From: Chlamydiales bacterium
GTDB taxonomy: Bacteria; Chlamydiota; Chlamydiia; Chlamydiales; JACKPQ01
Direction of reading: 5' to 3'
DNA length: 64,000 bases
Assembly (NCBI GenBank): GCA_024233435.1
Contig: JACKPQ010000002.1
Coordinates: 186,001-250,000, forward strand
Every line of letters starts with the position of its first letter. Within the stretch, counting starts at the first letter, position 1. The notes below the pieces were generated by a model. It was not told the DNA's origin. It ran no database searches and saw only the letters and a list, made by a program, of their open reading frames with translations. The position numbers were made by a program, and so were the translations under genes. Shown here piece after piece: positions 8,427 to 17,238 of the stretch.

Positions 8427-11400
8427 TTGTCAACAAAAGTAAGACTGTTTTGCTCGCAGCTTAGGATCGCCATCGCTTTGATGGCGATCCCAGCTGTTGC
8501 ATGGGCAAAACCCCTTAAGGTGCCAAAGCAGGCATTAAGCCATCAACCTTCCATCACAGAGCTCCCAACCGACTACTTCTCACAGAACTCTTTTATCACG
8601 CAAAAAAGTTGGGCTTTCCCAAAACGCCCATGGCGCGAAAAGAATACAAGAGATATTTTGCTTTCAACGCGGAGCGCGCTTACACTTTTTCATCCTCCAA
8701 GGACTGACCCCGTTCCATTTACGATTACAACGCCAGCATTCCCACCCATTTTGACCACCGCACAATTTCCACGCCATAAGATCAAAAAAGAGGCTACCGC
8801 CACGCTTCCCCCTACAGCGTGTCGATGGATTGCAAGACCAGATAACCAGATTTTTAAGCAAAGCTACAATGCACAAGAAGAATTCGCCGAATTCCAACTA
8901 CCAATCCAAGTTTCTCGCCTCGAGATTCAACAACCACCCTGCTTGCCACAGCCGCATGCTATATCAACTGAGGATCTACGCTCGTCTTTGACCTTCCCTC
9001 ATCTTGATTACCCAAAAGCAAAGATTGACGCTGTGATTATGATGCCCTTTGACATTCCGCTCATCAGAGAGCTCTACAGCTGTCCACAAGAGGCCTACCT
9101 TGGCAGTCAAAGGGCGAGCCTTGAGCCTCTGCCGCGCCCAAAATTTTCAATTCAGTCTGTGAATTTTATCAATCACCATAAACCCCATCTTCCTGCTTTT
9201 GCGCATGCTGCACTCCTCAACGAGTTTGCTCATCTAGCCTTTTTCCATCGAAGCCCTACGAGCAACCGCCCTATTCATTTTAATCAAAGCATGCACTGCA
9301 TCAATGCCGTAAAACCCTATTCTTCAATTAAAGATCAAGAGCCCGATCCCATTCAACCGAGCCTGCAACCCGTAGGGAGGCAGAAATCCTCCACTCAAAC
9401 CCTACCACTTTTAGTTGCTAACCATCTCGTCTACAACCCTCAGCTTGCTGTGATTCAAACAGCAGCCATTGGTAAACTATGGCATGGACTTAACGCTTCT
9501 GGATATCACCCATGCCCAGTTATGCCAAAACAACTGAGCGATACCGCACTCGTAAATGTGGATCTCAATATAAAACTTTTAGCTGAATGCGTCCCAACTC
9601 AGGCAATTGGCCCGTCAGTCCAGGACGTGGAGATTACATTTTTCTACCCAGAACCTTCGTCTTTGATTTTAGAGCCCCTCCCACTGACAATAGCTCTTCC
9701 AACACTTAATGAAGCTGGCTTTACAATCCGCGATCATATGTCAACAGGTTTCATCCATGCATCGATCCATCACATGATCCCAAAAGTTTCTATTCCAGCA
9801 AAATTAACAACCTCCTTGATCGTTGTTGGAGATACTCCATTCCCAGCTAAACAACTTAAGCAGCAGAATCGATCGCCTTTCCGCCTTAACACAGTTGATT
9901 CAGTAGGGCAGTGGGTTGATTGTGTTTTATACATTTCGCCATTAGTTATCTCATCGCGTGAGCCTTTTCTTCCAACATTTTTCCTTGACGCTGTACCTGA
10001 TCCGCGACCACTTTTAAAAATTGCTGGCGCTTTCACACTAACTCAACCCTTACACCTACCAATGTTTAGCGAATTAGCAGCTGATTGCATCGCTCTCTTG
10101 CCACAAGATCAATCTTTTAAAAACGCTCAGCACTTCAACTCAATTTTCCGCCCAACTAAAGAGCTTTCTCGTAGCAGACTCAGCATCTGCTTGGACAGCT
10201 CGTTAAAAGAACTTGAAAAGGCACCTTTTCATTTTCAACAATTTTCAACTAGCATCTATGACGACCGCCAATATTTAATCACCAGTGCAAGCATTCCCAT
10301 GCATCCTGCTTCCTTATCGCCGCTTAGTGAGCTCAATTCGCTATCTTTACTTCACGAGGCGAAGAAGCAACACCAAAATAGCCCCGTATTCGCCCGCAGC
10401 GATGCCTATATTCGCAAGTTTGGCCATACACCGATATTTGAGACCTACCAAGCAAAATCAATGCCCACAGCAACCCCAAAAGCTTTGACCCCTCCTTTGA
10501 TTACCATACCGCCTCAAAAATTATGGCATGCCAGCGATGAGCAGATCCTTATAGCATCAATTCCTACCCCACTCTTCGATATGCAACTTGCCCTCAGTGA
10601 AGATGTCAATCGAAAAAACCGACTAACTTTTGCGAATTTATCAGGCATTCCATCTCTTTATGAGCTTGATACAACAACGCTAAATACCGAATTGAGTGTT
10701 GATCTTGCTTGGATGCCAAAAGCAAACAGCAAGCGTTATGCTTATGCCATTACCCTTAAAGCCTGTGAAACTGCGCATTTTACACGCATTCCACAAACAC
10801 TCCATTTTGTCATTGACAATACGCTACCCCTTGAAAAAGCCAAGCTCAGCACCTATAAAGGAGGCATTTTACGGGCTTTACCATATATCCACCCAGACGA
10901 CAGCTTCAATATCATCTCCTACGAAGATGGGCTCGTCTCTTTTAGTCCAGTTCCACTAGCTGTAACGCCATCTTCAAAGGCTGCAGCTCGCGCTTATCTC
11001 AATGAACTATCGCTCAAGCGCTCCCATAAAAAAACAAACACTTATCAAATGCTCAATGAGCTCTATGAAGAGCTTCAAGATCAACCAGGTTTACATACAG
11101 TCTTACTTCTCACTGATGGACAGTCGCTACCATACCTATCTAAAAAAGGCGAAGAAGCACGCAAACTAGTCCTGAATAACCAAAGACTTTTTAGCCTCTA
11201 TCCCACAAGCAGCGGCACTCAAGTAGCACACCGCCACCTACAAATACTCAGCGCTATCCAACGCGGACATCCTTTCCATGCCTCAAGCCTTGTATCCTTT
11301 CCTCGCAAATTCGCAGCTTTCGTGAAAAAGCTCGATGAGCCCATTGCACGAGATCTCTATCCAGTCATCTTACCTTCTAATCCAGATGCAAAACACCGGC

Positions 11401-11693
11401 TTTACACAGAGAGCCCACGGTTACCGAACCTTTACAGATCAACTCCTATCGTGATCTACGGGGAAACTGATTCCCTTGAGCCCTTTACACTCATGCTACA
11501 AGCCCGTTTAAAGGGCCGCTACGTTAATATCAGCAAAAAAATGACCTTTAGCCCACACCCTTCATCATCTGCCCAATTATTCGATCAACAAATCTATGAT
11601 GAAAATGCAAAATTCGTATCCGACCTTTTCCATAAATCCACAAAAGATGCCTTAGAGCAGGGCAACAACATCTTGAGTTTATGCAAGTCATAG
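8427..11693 (+). CDS. Large exported protein with C-terminal VWA-like domain
   Basis: 1088 residues. The start is TTG at 8427, two bases after the upstream TPR gene. Residues 1-27 form a signal peptide (IALMAIPAVAWA before KPLK). Residues about 30-780 are Pro-rich and lack recognisable domains. Residues about 790-970 resemble a von Willebrand factor A domain: strand LHFVIDNT, strand DSFNIISYED, and LLLTDGQ near 892. The metal-binding DxSxS motif is replaced by DNTLP, so metal-dependent adhesion is probably lost, though the TDG element remains. Pairing of exported TPR and VWA proteins recalls Bat-type operons, in which such proteins form envelope complexes; that is inference. The gene overlaps rsmD by 13 bases. 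Confidence 0.8.
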   Translation: MSTKVRLFCSQLRIAIALMAIPAVAWAKPLKVPKQALSHQPSITELPTDYFSQNSFITQKSWAFPKRPWREKNTRDILLSTRSALTLFHPPRTDPVPFTITTPAFPPILTTAQFPRHKIKKEATATLPPTACRWIARPDNQIFKQSYNAQEEFAEFQLPIQVSRLEIQQPPCLPQPHAISTEDLRSSLTFPHLDYPKAKIDAVIMMPFDIPLIRELYSCPQEAYLGSQRASLEPLPRPKFSIQSVNFINHHKPHLPAFAHAALLNEFAHLAFFHRSPTSNRPIHFNQSMHCINAVKPYSSIKDQEPDPIQPSLQPVGRQKSSTQTLPLLVANHLVYNPQLAVIQTAAIGKLWHGLNASGYHPCPVMPKQLSDTALVNVDLNIKLLAECVPTQAIGPSVQDVEITFFYPEPSSLILEPLPLTIALPTLNEAGFTIRDHMSTGFIHASIHHMIPKVSIPAKLTTSLIVVGDTPFPAKQLKQQNRSPFRLNTVDSVGQWVDCVLYISPLVISSREPFLPTFFLDAVPDPRPLLKIAGAFTLTQPLHLPMFSELAADCIALLPQDQSFKNAQHFNSIFRPTKELSRSRLSICLDSSLKELEKAPFHFQQFSTSIYDDRQYLITSASIPMHPASLSPLSELNSLSLLHEAKKQHQNSPVFARSDAYIRKFGHTPIFETYQAKSMPTATPKALTPPLITIPPQKLWHASDEQILIASIPTPLFDMQLALSEDVNRKNRLTFANLSGIPSLYELDTTTLNTELSVDLAWMPKANSKRYAYAITLKACETAHFTRIPQTLHFVIDNTLPLEKAKLSTYKGGILRALPYIHPDDSFNIISYEDGLVSFSPVPLAVTPSSKAAARAYLNELSLKRSHKKTNTYQMLNELYEELQDQPGLHTVLLLTDGQSLPYLSKKGEEARKLVLNNQRLFSLYPTSSGTQVAHRHLQILSAIQRGHPFHASSLVSFPRKFAAFVKKLDEPIARDLYPVILPSNPDAKHRLYTESPRLPNLYRSTPIVIYGETDSLEPFTLMLQARLKGRYVNISKKMTFSPHPSSSAQLFDQQIYDENAKFVSDLFHKSTKDALEQGNNILSLCKS

Positions 11694-12247
11694 CCGGTTA
11701 TCTGAAAGGAAGAATTCTGAAATGTCCCAAAGGCCTAGCTACCCGGCCCACAATAGGACGCATGAAAAAGTCTATCTTTGATATTTGCGCGCAAGAATTA
11801 CAGGGATGCCATTTTCTAGATATTTTTGCCGGCAGTGGCCAGATGGGCATCGAAGCTCTTAGCCGCGGCGCAGCCTTTGCCTCCTTCATTGAAAATGCCC
11901 CTCCTGCAATCAGCTGCCTTAAATCAAACCTAGAGACCCTTGAATTGACTCATACTGCGCAACTCCTCACACAACCAGCACAACGCTCCTTGCTCAAACT
12001 CATCGAGCAAGACGTATGCTTTGATATTATCTACATCGATCCACCCTACGGAACACCCCTAACAGAAAAAACGCTCCACCAAATTGATAATAGCTCTCTA
12101 TTTCATCCCCACACACGGATTTTTTTAGAAGAATCACAAAACTTTGAAGACAAACTCGATAAAATCGAGCTAGAGCATATTCACTGCACTCAGATACGCA
12201 AGTATGGCGACACAAAGCTCTTTGAATTCAGACAAATTAGCCATTAA
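11681..12247 (+). CDS. rsmD: 16S rRNA (guanine(966)-N(2))-methyltransferase
   Basis: 188 residues, the usual length for RsmD. It has the RsmD N-terminus (VIAGYLKGRILKCPKG, TRPTIGRMKKSIFDI), the SAM-binding glycine motif FLDIFAGSGQMGIEAL at about 45-60 and the catalytic DPPYG at 120-124. The enzyme transfers a methyl group from S-adenosylmethionine to N2 of G966 in 16S rRNA in the 30S head. The start overlaps the end of the VWA-like gene by 13 bases, so it is probably the last gene of that transcript. It is convergent with, and overlaps by 11 bases, the ankyrin gene on the other strand. Confidence 0.93.
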   Translation: MQVIAGYLKGRILKCPKGLATRPTIGRMKKSIFDICAQELQGCHFLDIFAGSGQMGIEALSRGAAFASFIENAPPAISCLKSNLETLELTHTAQLLTQPAQRSLLKLIEQDVCFDIIYIDPPYGTPLTEKTLHQIDNSSLFHPHTRIFLEESQNFEDKLDKIELEHIHCTQIRKYGDTKLFEFRQISH

Positions 12248-13247
12248 ATAGCTTATAACGCTGCCGTATTGGTCCCAGCTCTGAAACCGAAAGAGTTTGC
12301 ATATCGACGGGCGCCTTACGGGCCTTATTCAAAACAGTTTGACAACTGTGCGTAGCCATTTTCTCAAAAGTCTCCTGATCTAATAGTGCAGCAGCTAAAT
12401 GTAGAGGAGTATTCCCATTGCGATCTGCGTAATCGACAAACCGAGAATAGTGAGATGTGAGCCATTTCAAGTCCTCTTCTATCATCTTAAGGGACATAAG
12501 CGCGCCTTCCCGCTGAGCAATTTGAGCGATTTTACGTTGACTTTCGCCTGATATACTCCTTCTACAACCCCAAAGGTCTTGTAATTCTTGATCGTTGAGG
12601 TGATAGCCTGGATCCAACTCAAGCTGCTTTAAGCATCTTGAATGCCCCTTCCAGCCTTCACAGTTTTTTAAAATCTCTTCATGCAATTGTGGACTCTCTT
12701 GAGGTGTTGCTAACAAGACAATTGCAGAATAGATCCAACCTCTTTGCTGACAGTATAGCTCCAACTGTGCTTTAGCCAAGACAGCAACATGCATAGCATT
12801 GAGTCCATTACCGTAGCGAAAACTTTTAAGTGAAACTCCCAAATCTAGCAGCATTTCAAGGGGAATCCCTAGAGTATACAAGCACAAAGCCATATCAGAC
12901 CGCTCATTTTCATACCCATCCGGCATAAACCATTTCACGCGCTTCTCCAAGGCAACCTTAGCCAAGCTTCGGATTGTCGCTGCAATTTGAAGCATCTCAA
13001 TAGGTGATGGTATCGACTCCAACGCAATAGCGGGCTTTATAGATACCGTTGAAAAGCAAAGCTCTAACGTGCTTGGCTCCAAATCCGATAAGCTCTTCTG
13101 GAGATTCCAGTGATCACACCCTTCAATGGCTGCAATTGCTTTCTCATCATGGCGATCAAATTGCTGAGCCGATGTGTATTCATCAGCTGATCCCCATATA
13201 TTCTCTTTATTTGGAATAATTCCTAAGGTAGGAAATACAGCTGTCAT
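12237..13247 (-). CDS. Ankyrin-repeat-containing hypothetical protein
   Basis: 336 residues, without a signal peptide. Only the C-terminal part is recognisable: RFVDYADRNGNTPLHLAAALLDQETFEKMA at about 275-305 is a canonical ankyrin unit, and RYGNGLNAMHVAVLAKAQLELYCQQ near 150-175 is a second, degenerate one. The rest is helical and not recognised. The ATG shares one base with the stop codon of the upstream MORN-repeat gene (TGATG), so translation is coupled. Ankyrin proteins of intracellular bacteria are often host-directed effectors; that is an inference here. The gene ends convergently over rsmD. Confidence 0.7.
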   Translation of the reverse strand: MTAVFPTLGIIPNKENIWGSADEYTSAQQFDRHDEKAIAAIEGCDHWNLQKSLSDLEPSTLELCFSTVSIKPAIALESIPSPIEMLQIAATIRSLAKVALEKRVKWFMPDGYENERSDMALCLYTLGIPLEMLLDLGVSLKSFRYGNGLNAMHVAVLAKAQLELYCQQRGWIYSAIVLLATPQESPQLHEEILKNCEGWKGHSRCLKQLELDPGYHLNDQELQDLWGCRRSISGESQRKIAQIAQREGALMSLKMIEEDLKWLTSHYSRFVDYADRNGNTPLHLAAALLDQETFEKMATHSCQTVLNKARKAPVDMQTLSVSELGPIRQRYKLFNG

Positions 13248-15853
13248 CAGTTAATTTTGACTCCGCTCTCATAGCGCGTCTCTAAAACGTGGCCTTCGCG
13301 ATCATAAAAGCGCTTGGTGCCATCGAGCTGATCGTTAACAAATACCTGCTCGAGTTTTGGCAAGCCATCTTCATAGTACTTGTTGAATCTACCACAGCGT
13401 TTGTCTTCGACGTATTCTCCTTCGAAAATGAGAACTTGATCCGGGCTCCATGAGCGGGCTAAGCCGTGAAGCATTCCATTTTTGTATGGGTTGATAGATG
13501 CGAGCGTACCGTCAGGATAGTAGGTTTTTTCCTCACCATCTTTTTGGTCAGCTTCAAAATTCACCTCTCTTTGTAGGCGCCCTGTTGGATAGTATTGCTT
13601 TGCTAAACCTTGTCTTTTGTCATTCTCATAGTTAAGCTCCATCACAACGGCACCTTTAGGACCAAAGAATTGAGCAGGACCGTTCTTGATCCCATTGACA
13701 AATGTCAGAGTTGATAAAGGCTTTCCTTCCTGATTAAATTCGTAAACAGTCCCTTCGAAGAAGTTGTTTTCATAAACAGCTTCTAAGGCTTTAACTTTTG
13801 TGCCATCGTCTTTAACAGGATAGTAAATTTCATGCAGGCCGTGCTTTTTATTGTCTTTGTAGTGGAAGATAATCTCTTTTCCGCTTTGATCTTTTGAAAA
13901 GAACCGGCCCTGAAGTTTTCCAAATTCATATTGGGCCTCTTCCATGAGATCACCCTCTTGGGTCCACATGCGTTTAGGTCCATGAAGCTGACCCTCGCGG
14001 TAGGACAAAAGAGAGCGTACTTTCCCATTGGGATAGTACTGGACCTCTTCTCCATCTAAACGACCCTCATCATCATAGACATAAAAGCGGCTGAGGCGTT
14101 TTTCTGTCTGGGCATCTTCGACAGAATAGTATTCTTTAAGGTTCCCAACAAGTTTACCTTCTTTAAAATTGCGCTCAAAAGCCAGCTCCCCATCTTCAAA
14201 CCAGCCTTTCATTTCACCTTCAAGCTTGCCGTTTGCATAAAAGGCTTTTAGCTTGCGCTGGCCATTTGGATAGTACTCGTCTTGTGATCCTTGCTTAACT
14301 CCATTTTGATATCCGACCATCTCTTTAAGATTGTCCTTAGAAAAGTAAGTGCGAACCATGCCATGAGGAACATCGTTTTGATAGGTAGCTTCAAAAAGCA
14401 AGCCGCCGTTTTCATCCCAAATGCGATGATCACCAGACCGTTTGCCTGCCAAATAGCCAATTGATGTTTGAGCTTGTCCATTTTCGTGCCATTGACGCTG
14501 CATGCCATCGAGCTGGCCGAGCACAAAATTTTGATGAGATTTTAGCTGTCCACTTTCATACCACTCAAAGGCTTCGCCATCTTCTTTTCCTTCAACATAA
14601 GATACATCAAAGGCTTTTTGACCATTTTCATGCCATTTCTGAATACGCCCATTTATTTTCCCATCATGGTAAAGACATTGGAGCTTTAGTTGGCCGCTTT
14701 CATAATATTCTTTCTGCTCGCCTTGAAATTCACCTTCTTTGTAATTAAAATCTACTTTCAGATTGCTATTTTCATACCACTCTTGGAACACTCCATCGCG
14801 CTTATCATCAACATGGCGGTAGCGGCTTTGAAGGTGCCCGTTTTCATAGAATGCCTCGGCATAGCCTTTTAAAAGTCCTTTTTTATCATAGGTTGCAACA
14901 AAGGCTTTGTTTCCATTTTCGTGATTGCGATAGTGCTTGCCTTGAGGCAAACCATCTTTGTAACGTCCTTCACCAATTTGTTTTCCCTGCGTTGAAAAGT
15001 AAAGCTCTTTGCCTTCTTTTTTGCCATTTTTGTAAACAACTCGATATGCCTCACGCCCATTGTCATGATAACGAGTATGGGTACCTACTGGCACTCCATC
15101 GCGATATTCACGCACTTCGACCATGCGTCTATCTTCGTTGTAAGAAACAAATGATGGGTTTGAGCCATCAGTATCGAGTTTTCCATCTGCATAAAATGAA
15201 GTGGTTTTAACCGAACCATTCTCATGCCATTCAGTCGCTAGACCCTCTAGTTTTCCTTTGTTGTGTGCCAACAGCATCGCTTTTTGACCGCTTTGATAAA
15301 AGCGTGTCAATTGGCCATCGAGCTGACCTTGTACATAGGTTCCCTCTTCTGCTAGCTGACCATTTTCGTAGTAACAAACAAAAGCGCCATCGAGCTGACC
15401 TTGACTGTAGTGAACCTGATGTTTAAGTTTTCTGCCTGGATAAAAGGTTTGTACATACCCTTGCATCAAACCAAACTGGTACTCAGCGAGCTGTGCAACA
15501 TCGCCTTGCTCTGTAAGCTGGACGAGCAATCCATGAGGGACAAGGTGGGTTTTATGGAGCTCATAGGCCTTAGAATCTTTTTCTACAATAGCAAGATCGC
15601 ATTCTTCTTTGGTCCTTCCGTTCTCATAAAAGCGGATGCGTTTTTGTGCGATGTCGTTGCCTTCCAAATCGGGCCCATAAAAAATAACCTCTGCTGCAGT
15701 ACCGTTGGAGAAAGTTTGAGTGATTTCAGCTCGCCATTCGGGGGCGCGCTGACGCAGGCTTGTGCTGAGTTGCGCAGGCGTTGGCGCACTGACATCGCTG
15801 GCAGTTAAAGTGCAGCTAAATGCGAGACATAAACTGATGAGAATTTTTTTCAT
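13247..15853 (-). CDS. Exported giant MORN-variant repeat protein
   Basis: 868 residues. Residues 1-18 are a signal peptide (ISLCLAFSCTLTASDVSA region). From about residue 40 to the end the protein is a nearly continuous array of 20-25-residue units of the form G-x-x-x-x-(W/Y)-Y-x-(N/S)-G-Q-x-x-x-x-x-x-Y-x-x-G-x-x-x-G, some thirty in all (HENGSVKTTSFYADGKLDG, YYESGQLKLQCLYHDGKING and so on). This is the MORN_2 / YwqK-like repeat, which folds as stacked beta hairpins. Function of such proteins in Chlamydiales is unknown; export suggests an envelope or host-exposed role. It is followed, with translational coupling, by the ankyrin gene and lies downstream of a terminator that separates it from the small membrane protein gene. 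Confidence 0.85.
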   Translation of the reverse strand: MKKILISLCLAFSCTLTASDVSAPTPAQLSTSLRQRAPEWRAEITQTFSNGTAAEVIFYGPDLEGNDIAQKRIRFYENGRTKEECDLAIVEKDSKAYELHKTHLVPHGLLVQLTEQGDVAQLAEYQFGLMQGYVQTFYPGRKLKHQVHYSQGQLDGAFVCYYENGQLAEEGTYVQGQLDGQLTRFYQSGQKAMLLAHNKGKLEGLATEWHENGSVKTTSFYADGKLDTDGSNPSFVSYNEDRRMVEVREYRDGVPVGTHTRYHDNGREAYRVVYKNGKKEGKELYFSTQGKQIGEGRYKDGLPQGKHYRNHENGNKAFVATYDKKGLLKGYAEAFYENGHLQSRYRHVDDKRDGVFQEWYENSNLKVDFNYKEGEFQGEQKEYYESGQLKLQCLYHDGKINGRIQKWHENGQKAFDVSYVEGKEDGEAFEWYESGQLKSHQNFVLGQLDGMQRQWHENGQAQTSIGYLAGKRSGDHRIWDENGGLLFEATYQNDVPHGMVRTYFSKDNLKEMVGYQNGVKQGSQDEYYPNGQRKLKAFYANGKLEGEMKGWFEDGELAFERNFKEGKLVGNLKEYYSVEDAQTEKRLSRFYVYDDEGRLDGEEVQYYPNGKVRSLLSYREGQLHGPKRMWTQEGDLMEEAQYEFGKLQGRFFSKDQSGKEIIFHYKDNKKHGLHEIYYPVKDDGTKVKALEAVYENNFFEGTVYEFNQEGKPLSTLTFVNGIKNGPAQFFGPKGAVVMELNYENDKRQGLAKQYYPTGRLQREVNFEADQKDGEEKTYYPDGTLASINPYKNGMLHGLARSWSPDQVLIFEGEYVEDKRCGRFNKYYEDGLPKLEQVFVNDQLDGTKRFYDREGHVLETRYESGVKIN

Positions 15854-15910
15854 GCAGACCTCTTTTTTTGATATAAGGTCTCATTGTACCGCAAAGAGGC
15901 GTTTGAAGCA

Positions 15911-15938
15911 AAAAAATAACGGGGCTACACGAGCCCCG
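15911..15938 (-). terminator. Rho-independent terminator of the small membrane protein gene
   Basis: Read on the minus strand, CGGGGCT-CGTGT-AGCCCCG forms a 7-bp GC-rich stem with a 5-base loop and is followed by TTA and a run of seven T. It lies 30 bases after the stop of the 16372-15968 gene and before the MORN gene, so the MORN gene must have its own promoter in the roughly 60 bases that follow. Confidence 0.85.
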
Positions 15939-15967
15939 CCAAAAGGAAAAATAGAGTTTCCTTGCGC

Positions 15968-16372
15968 TTACATCATTGTCATGTGGCGGCCCATCTCGCA
16001 GAAGTAGCCAAGCCATGTGAGGAAGAATCCCCATACAATCCAAACGATTGCCCAAAATGTTAGTGCGCCTGCAGAGCCAAGCATTGAACCAACTAATGCC
16101 TCCGGCCAGTAAAGAGCGATAACACCGCGTACAATCATAAACCAGCCAAGGAGTGTGACAAGAAGAGTCAAGTCCCAAACCCAGTGATTAAAAAATGTCA
16201 CAATTGTCAAACCGACAATTAAGTTAATGATAGCGAATAGGCATAAACATGCAGGATGTGATGTTAAAGCCTTTCCTGTTTCTAAACATTTGTGACGGTA
16301 AAAAAGATTCCAAATACCCACGATTAAAAGCAGTGGGCCAAAAATTTTGGCAATCATAAATGCTGCAACCAT
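15968..16372 (-). CDS. Small four-helix membrane protein
   Basis: 134 residues with four hydrophobic segments (about 4-22, 44-62, 68-86, 100-125) and very short loops. The end is Met/His-rich (CEMGRHMTMM). A strong AGGAGGGAACTA ribosome-binding site precedes the ATG, which supports it as a real gene. It lies 49 bases downstream of the type II secretion operon on the same strand and ends in a clear terminator, so it may be the last gene of that transcript. No family is recognised. Confidence 0.75.
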   Translation of the reverse strand: MVAAFMIAKIFGPLLLIVGIWNLFYRHKCLETGKALTSHPACLCLFAIINLIVGLTIVTFFNHWVWDLTLLVTLLGWFMIVRGVIALYWPEALVGSMLGSAGALTFWAIVWIVWGFFLTWLGYFCEMGRHMTMM

Positions 16373-16421
16373 TAGTTCCCTCCTAGAGTTACTTCTATTA
16401 ATCTATATATAATATCATGTA

Positions 16422-16892
16422 TTAATTTGCATATTTTTTTGTTGCAAAGCTTGCTGAGCTTAATAGAATATAAACTGGATCCGAGCCATTCAATTGAATT
16501 TTTGTTGCATTTGACTCCCATCTGCCTTTGTAAAATTGAATCGTGATAGGCTCAGAAATTTTAATGTGTTTTAGGTGAATCGTCTTTAATAGTGATGCTG
16601 ATTTTTTTGAGATGTAGGGCTCATCGGATGAGCGCTCTATTGAAATTCCCCAGCTGTGTGGCTTTATATGCAGTGATAAATCAGCGCGAAGTGTTTGGCT
16701 GAGATGACGAGTCAAAACAAGTTCATCAATCAGTCGATCGGTATCTTGCGCACAATGATAGCGCTGCCATAATTTTTTACCCTGGATTGAAAAGAGTGAT
16801 CCGCAAAGAGTAATCAATGCTAAACATATAAAGACTTCAATGAGGGTAAACGAGCGCTTACTTTGGCGAGTAGTGGCCCGATTTGACTTCAA
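16422..16892 (-). CDS. Type II secretion minor pseudopilin-like protein
   Basis: 156 residues from a TTG at 16892, chosen because GAGGG lies six bases upstream; the frame is open to an ATG at 16943, which has no ribosome-binding site and would give an unusually long leader. The N-terminus is a type IV prepilin signal: basic leader ...RQSKRS, then FTLIEVFICLALITLCGSLF with the conserved Glu at +5. The C-terminal part is a beta-rich globular domain with no clear subfamily; GspH or GspI are the nearest roles. The residue before the cleavage site is Ser, not the usual Gly. It overlaps gspG by 35 bases and is the last secretion gene of the operon. Confidence 0.75.
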   Translation of the reverse strand: MKSNRATTRQSKRSFTLIEVFICLALITLCGSLFSIQGKKLWQRYHCAQDTDRLIDELVLTRHLSQTLRADLSLHIKPHSWGISIERSSDEPYISKKSASLLKTIHLKHIKISEPITIQFYKGRWESNATKIQLNGSDPVYILLSSASFATKKYAN

Positions 16893-17235
16893 ATGCTTCC
16901 CTCGACTTGATGTAATTAACTTTAAATTCTTCTCCCCAACCATCTTTCATGAGACCGTCAAGATCCTTGACCATGCCCGAATTTTCAAGGACCTCTTTGA
17001 TCTTATCAGAACTCCATGTGATAGAAGCTGGATCTATATTCTTTAAGTCACATTCTAGCATGAGAATTTCTTGTAGCTTTTCTGCAGCTCGCTCTGTTTT
17101 GAAGGTTTTACCTTTTGCCATACTGCCGCGCATGTTATACCCGATGACACTGCCGATAATGCCGATGATGAAAATAACAACCATGATTTCTAAAAGCGTC
17201 ATGGGGCGCTTGACTCGTTTTTTCTTCTTCATCAT
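16858..17235 (-). CDS. gspG: Type II secretion major pseudopilin GspG
   Basis: 125 residues. A basic leader (MMKKKKRVKRP) is followed by MTLLEIMVVIFIIGIIGSVIGYNM, the GspG hydrophobic helix with Glu at +5. The globular part ends in DGWGEEFKVNYI, matching the C-terminal loop region of GspG in place of the usual DPWGNPY. Pseudopilins are cleaved by prepilin peptidase and polymerise into the periplasmic pseudopilus that drives substrates through the secretin. The residue before the cleavage site is Pro rather than Gly, which is unusual. A GGAG ribosome-binding site precedes two adjacent ATGs. It starts three bases after gspF. Confidence 0.88.
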   Translation of the reverse strand: MMKKKKRVKRPMTLLEIMVVIFIIGIIGSVIGYNMRGSMAKGKTFKTERAAEKLQEILMLECDLKNIDPASITWSSDKIKEVLENSGMVKDLDGLMKDGWGEEFKVNYIKSREAFEVKSGHYSPK

Positions 17236-17238
17236 AAA

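Noticed and set aside
14461..15808. Several plus-strand open frames of 60-135 codons
   Set aside because: They are antisense shadows of the MORN-repeat gene; its biased repeat codons keep the opposite strand open.
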